Of a DNA stretch of 64,000 nt, positions 52,273 to 61,255 are shown piece by piece. Each line of letters starts with the position of its first letter. Position 1 is the stretch's first letter. The notes under the pieces were generated by a model. That model made no database searches and had not been told where the DNA came from. It saw only the letters and a program-made list of their open reading frames with translations. The translations under genes were made by a program, and so were the position numbers. Origin of the DNA: Bin5 sp965220715 (GTDB taxonomy: Bacteria; Chloroflexota; Anaerolineae; Caldilineales; Caldilineaceae); NCBI GenBank assembly GCA_965220715.1, contig OZ244843.1:3038001-3102000 (forward strand), written 5' to 3'.

Positions 52273-53082
52273 CTATGGTCCCCATTTAATCCGCTCGTCG
52301 ACCACGACCCACATGTCATTTCGTTTCTCCATCGTCATTATAAAGTTTCCCCCGACAGTAGGGGTCCTCTGGATGAGCAGGCTAACGCTCGCTCGGTCGA
52401 CTGTTTCGAACCGCACGCTATCCATCTGGATGATTGGGCCTTCAACTAACATGGAATCGTCGGCGTCTTCCAGCCAGATGGTTGGCCCGTCGAAGCCCAA
52501 TTCGCCTAGTTGCTCGGCGGGGTGGCGAACCAGCCGCAGTTGCGACAACATGCCATCTGCACCCGGTTCGAGTTGCCGGCGCTGGCCGAGCTTGTGGATC
52601 AACGCGGTCCGGCGGATACGCATACTGTCCGGCTCTGCGGTATCAGTACTCTGGTAATAATGTGCCAGGGCGAAAATAGGGCCAAACGCGTGTTGGGCGG
52701 AGAGCAGCCCCAAGAGCTCCTCCCGGACGCGACTCCACATGGATCGCCACTGCGCCGCTGTGATCTGGTCGCCGTATTCCAGGAGCCGCAGAGTTGTCTC
52801 CGCGCCCAGCCGGCTGATAATGGACGGCGGCGTCAAGTATGTTGGATCCTGCTTAAGTCTTGCCAGCAGAGTTTCGGGCGTTGCTTCCGCCTCCTGGAAG
52901 GCGTGAAAGCGGTAGCGTGTGTTCAGCGTGAAAAAGACGCCAAGTATCACCGCGCCGGTCAGGAGCAGTATCAATGTCCACGACAACGGGTCCATCGATT
53001 CGATAATCTGCTGGTAGGTCGGCAGGGCATCCAAACCGAGCCGGCGCAGCAACTCTTCAAATCGGTTTGCGCTTTCCGACAT
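52273..53082 (-). CDS. Membrane-anchored protein of unknown function
   Basis: A 269-residue protein with one clear transmembrane segment (WTLILLLTGAVILGVFFTL, about residues 34-52). A helical region follows (TLRLLEYGDQITAAQWRSMWSRVREELLGLLSAQHAFGP) and then a beta-rich C-terminal domain of about 100 residues that could be an NTF2-like or similar fold (VGGNFIMTMEKRNDMWVVVDERI). No family is recognised. It lies upstream of the membrane sensor on the same strand, 147 bases away, so joint function is possible. Confidence 0.7.
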   Translation of the reverse strand: MSESANRFEELLRRLGLDALPTYQQIIESMDPLSWTLILLLTGAVILGVFFTLNTRYRFHAFQEAEATPETLLARLKQDPTYLTPPSIISRLGAETTLRLLEYGDQITAAQWRSMWSRVREELLGLLSAQHAFGPIFALAHYYQSTDTAEPDSMRIRRTALIHKLGQRRQLEPGADGMLSQLRLVRHPAEQLGELGFDGPTIWLEDADDSMLVEGPIIQMDSVRFETVDRASVSLLIQRTPTVGGNFIMTMEKRNDMWVVVDERIKWGP

Positions 53083-53250
53083 GCAGAATCAACCCGTATT
53101 GAGAAACGGCAGAGCGGTTCCACCCCTGGTTCCAGGGGATACAGCATAAGGCTGCTGGTCGGCGACGTTGCCTGCTTCATTTGCGGAACTGCTCTGCACG
53201 AAGGATGGTTTTCGACATCAGACCACGACAGTCTGCGTCTTGTACGATTG

Positions 53251-53270
53251 TATGGGAATTATATACCATA
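53251..53270 (-). other. Hairpin at the 3' end of tnpB (possible transposon right end / omega-RNA part)
   Basis: TATGG and CCATA (plus strand, 53251-53255 and 53266-53270) enclose a 10-base AT-rich loop, with GTAC flanks on both sides. It overlaps the tnpB stop codon. IS200/IS605 elements carry subterminal hairpins there and the omega-RNA scaffold comes from this end. Boundaries cannot be fixed from one copy. Confidence 0.4.
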
Positions 53271-54485
53271 GTACCACTTGACATATGTTTCTGGCAGCAC
53301 CGACGGCAACCCATCGGTTATGCTACCCGCGGCAAATTCCCAGCCGCGTTTCAAAATGTTTAGTGCGGCATTCACGTCCCGATCAGCAACGTGGCCACAC
53401 TCTGAACAGTTGAAAGTTCGATATTCTTGTGCTTTGTCGTTCACAAAGCCACACTCAGAGCAGATTCGCGATGTATAGGATGGATTTACTTTGACCAACT
53501 GTCTACCGGCCCATTCTGCCTTGTATTCCAGTTGTTGCCGAATGCTTCCCCACCCCTGCGACAGAATCTCTCTGTTCAAACCTCTCTTATGGGAACCTCC
53601 GGCACGTGTCATGTTCCGAATGTTCAAATCTTCGACAGAAATGAACGCGTACCTACGTACAATCTCCGTCGTTATCTGATGACAAATGTTGCGGTTACGA
53701 ACTGCGTTTTTGCGTTTCAAGTTAGCAAAGGCAGTAACCACCTTACGCCTGCTGTTACTGCCTTTCTTCTTCCGACTGATAGCCCTTTGTAGTCTGCGTT
53801 CACGGCGTCGATCTACTTCTCGCCTTGAAATCGTTTGACCAGTGCTGAGTGTCATGCGTTCATTCACACCCATGTCGATTCCGACTATCGCTGCACTCTC
53901 TGACAAAGGCATAACATCCTCTTGGTAAACCAGATCAACCGTCAATTTGCGCCCGTGCATCACGAGTCGCATGGACAGGGGTTTACTCTCTGGCAGCGGG
54001 CGTGATGGGCATAGCCGAATTAAAGGCAGCCCCTTGATCTTGATGCGGTTGCCTTTCACCATACTTGGCGAAACTTCCGCCAGTTCAATGCAGGTATACC
54101 GTTGTCGAGGCTTGAATCGAGGAAAACCTGGCATTTCACCATCTTTCCGTGGTGGCTTTCCCTCTCGTTTCCTCTTGGCGGCAATTGCCTTGTATTCATC
54201 GACACGAGTGATGACGTTGCGAAAGGCCCTGTCAAGTCGAATGATTGCACCGCGTTCCACCTGTGAGGATATATCGGATAGTTCTTGTGAGTTGGATCGC
54301 AGACTTGTCAGCCACTTCATTTGCGCGTATTTACCCATTGTCTTGCAAGTCAATCGGTAAATTGCTTTGCGTTCGGCCAGCAAATGGTTGTAAAGACGCT
54401 GGCACACACCAAGGACTTCACGGATACGGGCATATCCGGCTTTTGAAGTATATCCTCTAGTTTGATATGTGCGGTGGACAATCAA
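53259..54485 (-). mobile_element. tnpB: TnpB (OrfB) of an IS200/IS605-type element, without TnpA
   Basis: A 408-residue RNA-guided nuclease. The RuvC triad looks intact: Asp near residue 200 (GIDMGV), Glu near 283 (SVEDLNI) and Asp near 367 (DRDVNAA). A four-Cys zinc finger (CSECG...CSECG) lies before the last motif. The N-terminal helical/wedge part is present (MIVHRTYQTRGYTSKAGYARI). TnpB cuts DNA at the element's target motif using an omega-RNA read from the element's right end. No TnpA is nearby, so it is either stranded or mobilised in trans. It lies just after pgeF (42 bases) without disrupting it. Confidence 0.92.
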
Positions 54486-54526
54486 AATTTACTCGTTGGT
54501 ATTCTTGTATATAAGCCCCAATTGTA

Positions 54527-55357
54527 TCATATTTCGACTGGCGAACGATGCCCGTTCTCCGGCGGTTCCAGCCAGGTCAGCAAACCAAAAAGGCCGCATA
54601 AGCCCTTTTCGGCCCGGTGGCTATAAAATTCATCGGTATTGCGCGCGGTGTCAATTCCGGCTATTTCGATCTGACTAGAGGTGATACCGGCTGCGGTGAA
54701 CTGGTCGATATTGGCCTGCCAAAGGTCGAAGCCAGGATTAGCGTGTTCGCCGAAATTATTGCAGAAGTACCTTTCTGCGCCAGGTAGCTTTGCAATCGCC
54801 ATTTGAATCACATCCTCGCCTACCTGGTAACTTTCCGGCCCGATACTCGGCCCAATGCCCACACGCACGTCGGCCGCGACCGTCCCGTAGGCCGCCGCCA
54901 TAGCCCTCAGAGCGGCGGTACCGATACCGTTGACGGTACCTCGCCAACCGGCGTGGCAGGCTCCCAGTACATGGCGTACTGGATCGTACAAAACCAGGGG
55001 CACGCAGTCGGCGAAGACCAGGAAGAGGGGCAAGCCAACCGCATTGGTGATGAGGGCATCGCAATCCTTTTGGCGGGAGCCGGCGTCCTTCCAGTCGACC
55101 CGGGCAACGCTGGCACTGTGGACTTGGTGAGTGCGGACTGGCTGGGAGGGATCTTGACCCACGGCGGCGCAAAAGCGGGCGAAATTTTCCAGAACGCGCG
55201 CGCGTTCATCTCCTCGGCTGTAGCTGAAATTCAGACTCCGCCAGGGGTGGGGCGAAACGCCGCCGTGGCGGGCGCTGACATGGGCTTGGAGAGGAAGAGA
55301 GGTAAAGCTTTCAAAGGTATAGGCCACTACGCCATTGTTGTAGGGAATACGGTGCAT
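54527..55357 (-). CDS. pgeF: Peptidoglycan editing factor PgeF (multicopper polyphenol oxidase family)
   Basis: A 276-residue protein of the YfiH/PgeF family. The metal-site residues are present: His in RTHQVHSASV, Cys in FADCVPLVL and His in GACHAGWRGTV. PgeF acts in the cytoplasm to remove wrongly built L-Ser muropeptide precursors; older annotations call it a laccase or purine nucleoside phosphorylase. The C-terminus is complete although tnpB begins 42 bases later. It lies about 90 bases after the radical SAM gene on the same strand. Confidence 0.92.
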   Translation of the reverse strand: MHRIPYNNGVVAYTFESFTSLPLQAHVSARHGGVSPHPWRSLNFSYSRGDERARVLENFARFCAAVGQDPSQPVRTHQVHSASVARVDWKDAGSRQKDCDALITNAVGLPLFLVFADCVPLVLYDPVRHVLGACHAGWRGTVNGIGTAALRAMAAAYGTVAADVRVGIGPSIGPESYQVGEDVIQMAIAKLPGAERYFCNNFGEHANPGFDLWQANIDQFTAAGITSSQIEIAGIDTARNTDEFYSHRAEKGLCGLFGLLTWLEPPENGHRSPVEI

Positions 55358-55449
55358 CTTTCAGATCGGTTTCCTCTCACCACCGAATCCCCAACGTTTG
55401 CGTTATCAAGCACTTTCGCTCCAGCGGTTTTCTTGCCAGAGGACCGGAT

Positions 55450-57333
55450 TCAGTCAAGGGGGATCGGTTCGACAGTGACATTACCCAGGCCCGTGTCGTG
55501 TTTCTGGGCCTTGAGTTTTGTCCAGGGCAGCCAGTCCTGCGCTCGCCAGGCCCCGCCCTTGGCAGCGGGGATAGGCCGGTTTTCGTTGGCGCCGTAGCGG
55601 AAGGCCCAATCGCTATCACACGCCTGGCAGGTGAGGCAGCCGGCGCTATCCGGAGGGCACGAGAAGCCGGTACGTTCCTGCGTTGCCAGACGCAGTTCGT
55701 AATGGAAATAGCTTTCGGTGACGCCGCTCTGGACGATATCCCACGGCAGAGGATCGCCTGCTTTCCATTGGCCCAGATAATGCTCCTTATCGAGGCCGAG
55801 ATTTTCCATTGTTCGGAAAAAGAGGCGGGTATTCAGCTGCCCCGGTGGAATCGCCAGAAGTACATCGGCCAGGGCGCGATCTCCACGGCTCAAGACCGCT
55901 TGCACTTCAGCCCATTCGGGCGAATCTGCCCGCACCTCGACTCCGTGCCGACCCAACGCTTTGTTAATTGTACGCTGGCGCCGCTTAAGCTCCTTGGCCG
56001 GCATCATGGCTTCCCATTGGAATGGCGTGTGGGCCTTGGGAACGAAGGGCGTTGCGTTTATGGCCAGCCGCCGCTTGTAAAGCTGGCGCGCTTTGAGCGT
56101 GAAGTCGATCAGGGCCTGGATGTCGTCGTCGGTTTCGGTCGGGTGGCCGGTCATGAAGTAGAGTTTGAGCTGTGGAAAGTTCAGCTCGGCCGCCAGCCCC
56201 ACCGCTCGCATCATCTGCTCTTCGGTCTGGGTTTTGTTGATCACGTTTCGCAGGCGTTCGCTGCCCGCTTCCGGCGCGACAGTCAAAGTCTGGCTGCCGC
56301 CCGCGGCCATCGCCTGGATCAGCGGAACGCTGATCGGGTCCATCCGCATTGAACTGGCGCTAATCGACGCGCCCATGCCGGCAAGTTCGGTTGCCAACTC
56401 GTCGATCTGGGTATGGTCGCTCACCGCGGCGCTGACGAGTCCAATGCGTTCGTGACCCTTTGCCATGGCCGCTTGGGCCCAGTCCAGCAGCTTGTCCAAG
56501 GGCTGTTCGCGCGGCGGCCGGTATACATACCCCGCCAAGCAGAAGCGGCAGCCCCGTCCGCAGCCGCGCGCAATCTCCATGAGGTGCATGCCGCTGAATT
56601 CCGTGTCCGGCGTATAGATAACGGAGTGGGTCGGGTAGTCAGCCAACTGGCGCACCCACAGCCGCTCCACCGGGCGGAAATCGACATGGTCACGGTTCGA
56701 CGGGCGCAGATGGGGAATGTAGAAACCGGGCAGCCGATCCAGTGTTTGCAGGAGCGCCTCGCGATCCTGGTAGAGCGCGTCGCGGCACAGGTCCAGGAAT
56801 TGCGGCACCGCCTCCTCGCCCTCGCCGATAAGAACGGCATCGAAGAAGGGGGCCATCGGCTCCGGATTCATGGTGATGCCAGGCCCGCCGGCGATAATCA
56901 GGGGCCAGGCAGATCCGTCCCAGCGGCTGCTGTCGCGACGATCCTGCGCCAGAGGTGGAATGCCGGCCTGGCGCAGCATTTCAACCACGTTGAAGTAATC
57001 CATCTCCCAGGAGATGGTAAAGGCCCAGATGTCAAAATCATCTGCCGGGCGCCCGCCTTCGAGCGAGAGCAGAGGCTCGCCGGCCGCGGCCGCGCCCTTT
57101 TGCCAGAAAATACGCTCGCAGACTACGTCAGATTCATCGTTCAACCAGCGGTACAACAGTTGAAAAGCCAGGCTGCTCATGCCAACGTAATAGCTGTTGG
57201 GAAAGGACAACGCGATGGGGAGGCGGCCCCCCCAATCCTTGACGACCGCGCCTTCCTCCAATGGCTGGCCGCGTCCTTGCGATCCAGAGACAGCGGTTTT
57301 CTGTTGCGCCGAGCGTCTTCGATATTTTGCCAT
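55450..57333 (-). CDS. B12-binding-domain radical SAM protein (TIGR03960 type)
   Basis: A 627-residue protein. The N-terminal part (ALSFPNSYYVGMSSLAFQLLY, IIAGGPGITMNPEP, IGEGEE) is the cobalamin-binding-like domain. A radical SAM core has the cluster motif CGRGCRFC near residue 254. Members of this family contain a long TIM barrel and a C-terminal region often paired with a TIGR03936-type partner. The reaction is not established. The C-terminal CPPDSAGCLTCQAC stretch may bind another cluster or metal. Confidence 0.88.
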   Translation of the reverse strand: MAKYRRRSAQQKTAVSGSQGRGQPLEEGAVVKDWGGRLPIALSFPNSYYVGMSSLAFQLLYRWLNDESDVVCERIFWQKGAAAAGEPLLSLEGGRPADDFDIWAFTISWEMDYFNVVEMLRQAGIPPLAQDRRDSSRWDGSAWPLIIAGGPGITMNPEPMAPFFDAVLIGEGEEAVPQFLDLCRDALYQDREALLQTLDRLPGFYIPHLRPSNRDHVDFRPVERLWVRQLADYPTHSVIYTPDTEFSGMHLMEIARGCGRGCRFCLAGYVYRPPREQPLDKLLDWAQAAMAKGHERIGLVSAAVSDHTQIDELATELAGMGASISASSMRMDPISVPLIQAMAAGGSQTLTVAPEAGSERLRNVINKTQTEEQMMRAVGLAAELNFPQLKLYFMTGHPTETDDDIQALIDFTLKARQLYKRRLAINATPFVPKAHTPFQWEAMMPAKELKRRQRTINKALGRHGVEVRADSPEWAEVQAVLSRGDRALADVLLAIPPGQLNTRLFFRTMENLGLDKEHYLGQWKAGDPLPWDIVQSGVTESYFHYELRLATQERTGFSCPPDSAGCLTCQACDSDWAFRYGANENRPIPAAKGGAWRAQDWLPWTKLKAQKHDTGLGNVTVEPIPLD

Positions 57334-57535
57334 ATTGAATTGCGCAAATCCTATGTAATCCGGAGGTCAGGAAACTGTACTTCCCTCCCTTCCCCTGAAA
57401 ACAATCGGCCGACAGCTGGGTTTACTTCAATCTACGACAGGCTGGGCAAGTGGCGCAGCCTGTGCGCGGCATCACCGCCGCAATCAGGAGCCGGCGCTGT
57501 ACAGCCTCCATTCTAACACTTGGTGGTCAGCCTTG

Positions 57536-58213
57536 CTAAAGCAGGGAAAGCGCCTTTTTCCACTCGGCCGGGGTGTTGACGTTGGTAAATGTAAGCAGTT
57601 CCGGGTCGAAGGGGCGCAGAGCGCCGGCCGCAATCCAGCGAACGCGCACATTGGGCCAGAAGCTGTCCATGCGGCGCAAGCCGCACGCTAACGCGCATTC
57701 TACAGCGGGCAGGCAGCGTCGGTGATACAGTGCATGGAGGGGCTGCGCCTGTCCATCCAGAACCGGCACTATGGCATCACAGCCACTGTCTGACAGGTCG
57801 ATCAGATACTGGCATGCTGCCGCCGAAATAAAGGGCATGTCACCGGCGACGGTAAGCGCCCAGCCTTCGGTCCGGCGCAGGCCGGTCGCGAGGCCACCCA
57901 AGGGGCCTTCTCCAGGGGTATCGTCCGGCAAGCAATGCAAATCTGTGGGAACTCCTGCTGGAACATCCTGGCACCGTTTGTCTTTTTGGCCAGAATTTTG
58001 CAGAGCCTCACAAACGTTGATGTTGTTGGCAATGATGATCGCTTCTGGAGTCAGGGACAGGAGTCGTTCGGCTGCGTGCCGGACCAGCGGTATTCCATGG
58101 GGGGGCACCGGCAGCAACAGTTTGTCGGCGCCCATGCGGCGGCTGCTCCCTCCGGCAATGATCAGCAGCGTTACTATCTCGTTGGTACGGGCAGTTGGCC
58201 CGGCCACATCCAT
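57536..58213 (-). CDS. mobA: Molybdenum cofactor guanylyltransferase (MobA family)
   Basis: A 225-residue nucleotidyltransferase. LLIIAGGSSRRMGADK at about residues 16-31 is the MobA nucleotide-binding loop. GEGPLGGLATG and VAGDMPF are the further GTP- and Mg-binding motifs, and NVNTPAEW closes the family pattern. It joins GMP to molybdopterin, or CMP in the related MocA. No other molybdenum genes are in the window. The closing FTNVNTPAEWKKAL is typical. Confidence 0.88.
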   Translation of the reverse strand: MDVAGPTARTNEIVTLLIIAGGSSRRMGADKLLLPVPPHGIPLVRHAAERLLSLTPEAIIIANNINVCEALQNSGQKDKRCQDVPAGVPTDLHCLPDDTPGEGPLGGLATGLRRTEGWALTVAGDMPFISAAACQYLIDLSDSGCDAIVPVLDGQAQPLHALYHRRCLPAVECALACGLRRMDSFWPNVRVRWIAAGALRPFDPELLTFTNVNTPAEWKKALSLL

Positions 58214-58241
58214 ACCCTCGCTTCGGCATCCCCAATAAGAA

Positions 58242-58265
58242 AGCGAGTTGCATTCACAACTCGCT
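58242..58265 (-). terminator. Intrinsic terminator after acpP
   Basis: On the minus strand a perfect 9-bp stem AGCGAGTTG / CAACTCGCT with a 6-base loop is followed by TTCTTATT. It lies 33 bases after the acyl carrier protein stop. Confidence 0.8.
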
Positions 58266-58297
58266 CTCAGTCAATAGGCTGTTTACCGGCGGACTAC

Positions 58298-58540
58298 TCA
58301 AGCCGCTTGAGCGTCAAGATGCTTTACGACATCGCCGACCGTTTCGATCTCCTGGGCTTGCTCGTCGCTGATTTCGCCGCCAAACTCTTCTTCGAATGAC
58401 ATTATCAACTCAACCAGGTCCAAACTGTCAGCGTCCAAATCTTCTTTGAACTTGGCATTTTCGGTCACTTCATCAGGATCAACATCTAACTGATCCACTA
58501 TGATATCGCGAACCTGTTCGAAAGTTGTTGCCATATTCAT
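58298..58540 (-). CDS. acpP: Acyl carrier protein
   Basis: An 80-residue acidic protein. ADSLDLVEL near residues 38-46 holds the Ser that takes the 4'-phosphopantetheine arm. Sequence order (VRDIIVDQLDVDPDEV, FKEDLDADSLD, FEEEFGGEISDE) is a textbook AcpP. It carries growing fatty acids in the cytoplasm. GGGAGG precedes the ATG; MATT three residues further is an alternative start. It is a single gene with its own terminator and no other fatty-acid genes beside it. Confidence 0.96.
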   Translation of the reverse strand: MNMATTFEQVRDIIVDQLDVDPDEVTENAKFKEDLDADSLDLVELIMSFEEEFGGEISDEQAQEIETVGDVVKHLDAQAA

Positions 58541-58834
58541 ACCTCCCTTTTGTCAATAAACGTAATCAAATTCAATGCTAATGTCTTGCATTATAAATCA
58601 TAAAACACTAGAATCGAATCAGAGTTACGAACTTCTGTTGGAAAATGGGCTGAATTTGTTTGGAGCAGGAGTGACAGGCTGATTGAAGTCTTTGCCGGGG
58701 GGTGTTGGGGAGGAAAGGGCGGCGCAATTGGTCCTTCCCCCGGTCGCAAACGATGATCAGACCGCGCCGCGGGATTGTACGGAGACGTTTAGCAGAAGTC
58801 ACGTTTTCTTGAAGCAGTCCATGGGAGGACTCGT

Positions 58835-61153
58835 TTGTCCACCGCCGGTCGAAAAGACGACCATATCCGCATAAACCTGGAGGAGGATGTCGGGTTTCGG
58901 CAGCTGACTACGGGTTTTGAGCGCTACTATTTTATCCATCAGGCACTGCCTGAAATCGACCTCGCGGCTGTTGATACCAGCGTCAATCTTTTTGGAAAGC
59001 GCCTTTCCGCGCCAATTCTGGTCAGTTCCATGACCGGAGGCACAGCGCAGGCAGGACTTTTCAACCGGCGGCTGGCAGAGGCGGTGCAAGCAAGAAGCCT
59101 GGCGATGGGTGTTGGCAGCCAGCGCACTGCGCTGGAAGATAGCCAGACTGAGGCCTCCTTCTCGGTGCGCACGTATGCCCCTGACGCGCTGCTTTTTGCC
59201 AATCTGGGCGCCGTGCAACTCAACTATGGCTACACGGTCGATCAAAGCCGGCGCGCAGTGGAAATGGTGGAAGCCGACGCATTGATCCTGCACCTGAATC
59301 CCTTGCAAGAGGTATTGCAGCCCGAAGGCGACACTCGCTGGGGAGGGCTGCTGGCCCGAATTGAAGAGGTCTGTACGCGGATTGGAGTTCCTGTCATCGC
59401 CAAAGAGGTAGGCTGGGGTATAAGCCGGCAGGTGGCGCGAAGTCTGATCGATGCCGGCATCAGTGCGATTGACGTCGCCGGCGCCGGCGGTACATCCTGG
59501 AGCGAAGTGGAGAAGCATCGGGCGACGACAGAGCGCCAGCGCAGGCTGGCTGCATCCTTCAGAGAGTGGGGCATCCCTACTGTCACCAGTCTTGCCTATG
59601 TCCGGGAGGCCCGGGTGGCCGCCGGCAAGCCGGATCTGCCGGTTTTTGCAAGCGGCGGCGTGCGCAATGGCCAGGATGTTGCAAAGGCGGCGGCCCTGGG
59701 CGCCGACCTGGCAGGACTGGCATCACCGTTTCTTAAGCGTGCTGTTGAATCGACGGCGTCGGTGCTAGAGGAGATCGATCTGCTGGTCGATGAACTCCGC
59801 ATTGCCATGTTTGCCAGCGGCTCCCGGAACATCGAGGCCCTGCGGCAACCCGGTGTCCTGGTGAGCGCCACCGATTTGACTGATGGCACCGCGTCCGGTC
59901 CGTTTCGATCTCCCCATACCGGTCCATCTGAAAGGGAGGAAGGGCACAGTCAGGACAGAATGCACGCTGCCCCCAGGGACGGCATGTCCGGGCTCGGCCG
60001 TCCCAATCCTGATCCGGACAAGGAAAGGAATTCTACCAATGCGATCGCCGGCGCAGCGGGAGAATCCGAATCCCTTACCGTGGGCGCCGGGGCGCAGGGC
60101 AGTAAGGCCCTGCGCGAATTCGCCTCATTGTGGCTGCCACGGCTCGAGGAGGAGATGAAGACCGTACTGGAGACCCGCCACCCGATGCAGGGGAACCATT
60201 ACGCGATGATGCACTATCACATGGGCTGGGCAGATGACGCGCTCCGTCCCGGCGCTCTTGCCGCAGGAAAGCGCATCCGGCCGCTGCTATGCCTGATCGC
60301 ATGTGAGGCGGTTGGGGGGAATCCGGCCGCCGCGATTCCAGCCGCGGCCGCGGTCGAAATCCTGCACAATTTCTCTCTGGTCCACGACGATATCGAAGAC
60401 AGTGATGAGACGCGACACCACCGGCCTACGCTGTGGGCGCTCTGGGGCGTGCCCCAGGCTATCAATGTAGGCGACGGGATGTTCGCTCTCGCCTATGCCG
60501 CTCTCATGAGGTCGGCGTCAATCCCATCTGCTGACGCCTTACCATCCTCAGGCGGGAACGGCCTCACACTGGTTGCTCTCAACCGTTTTACAGAGACCTG
60601 TATCGGCTTGATGGAAGGCCAGCATCTCGACCTGAGTTTTGAAGAGCGAGAAGACGTGGCCGTCGCTGATTATCTACGTATGATTGAAGGCAAGACCGCC
60701 GCCCTGATAGCCGGATCGATAGCAATAGGCGCGCTCTTTGGGGGGGCTGACGCGCACCAAGCCGAATGCCTGCACCGGTTTGGGCATAACATTGGACTGG
60801 CGTTTCAGATTCAGGATGATATTCTGGGAATTTGGGGCGATCCGAAAGTTACAGGAAAACCGGCCGGCAATGATATCCTGCGTCGCAAAAAGAGCCTGCC
60901 GCTGCTCTATGGACTGGAGCATGCTGACGTAGCCGGCAGCTTCAAGACTATTTGGCGCAACGGGATTTCAGAGAAAAAGCTCTCGGAAGTGCTCGATCTC
61001 CTGGAGGGAATTGACGCGAGGCGCCGGTCAGAAGAGCAAGTACAGCATTACCACAGAGAGGCGGTGGAGGCACTTTCTGACGCGTTGGGCGAGCAGGCCG
61101 GTAGTTCACTGTTACTTGCTCTGGCCCATGAACTCTTGCAACGCCAGACGTGA
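58835..61153 (+). CDS. Fused type-2 IPP isomerase / polyprenyl diphosphate synthase
   Basis: A 772-residue fusion from TTG 58835 (GGGAGGA upstream). Residues 1 to about 345 are type-2 isopentenyl diphosphate isomerase: RKDDHI, VSSMTGGT, MGVGSQR, HLNPLQEVLQPEGD, FMN-phosphate loops GAGGTSW and ASGGVRNG. A linker of about 80 residues, rich in Pro, Ser and Gly, follows. Residues from about 425 are a trans-prenyltransferase with GKRIRP, the first Asp-rich motif DDIED (about 517) and the second DDILG (about 660). The first half interconverts IPP and DMAPP; the second adds IPP units to an allylic diphosphate, probably up to C15-C20. One chain thus does consecutive steps. Confidence 0.93.
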   Translation: MSTAGRKDDHIRINLEEDVGFRQLTTGFERYYFIHQALPEIDLAAVDTSVNLFGKRLSAPILVSSMTGGTAQAGLFNRRLAEAVQARSLAMGVGSQRTALEDSQTEASFSVRTYAPDALLFANLGAVQLNYGYTVDQSRRAVEMVEADALILHLNPLQEVLQPEGDTRWGGLLARIEEVCTRIGVPVIAKEVGWGISRQVARSLIDAGISAIDVAGAGGTSWSEVEKHRATTERQRRLAASFREWGIPTVTSLAYVREARVAAGKPDLPVFASGGVRNGQDVAKAAALGADLAGLASPFLKRAVESTASVLEEIDLLVDELRIAMFASGSRNIEALRQPGVLVSATDLTDGTASGPFRSPHTGPSEREEGHSQDRMHAAPRDGMSGLGRPNPDPDKERNSTNAIAGAAGESESLTVGAGAQGSKALREFASLWLPRLEEEMKTVLETRHPMQGNHYAMMHYHMGWADDALRPGALAAGKRIRPLLCLIACEAVGGNPAAAIPAAAAVEILHNFSLVHDDIEDSDETRHHRPTLWALWGVPQAINVGDGMFALAYAALMRSASIPSADALPSSGGNGLTLVALNRFTETCIGLMEGQHLDLSFEEREDVAVADYLRMIEGKTAALIAGSIAIGALFGGADAHQAECLHRFGHNIGLAFQIQDDILGIWGDPKVTGKPAGNDILRRKKSLPLLYGLEHADVAGSFKTIWRNGISEKKLSEVLDLLEGIDARRRSEEQVQHYHREAVEALSDALGEQAGSSLLLALAHELLQRQT

Positions 61154-61255
61154 CAGACCTGTAGAAGTGTCCGTATCTTCCCCTGCCTATTCTATCGTGA
61201 GTCTCGCCCAGGCAGGGCGCCAAGCTCACCGCTATACGTTACAGCCCTTCCAGGT

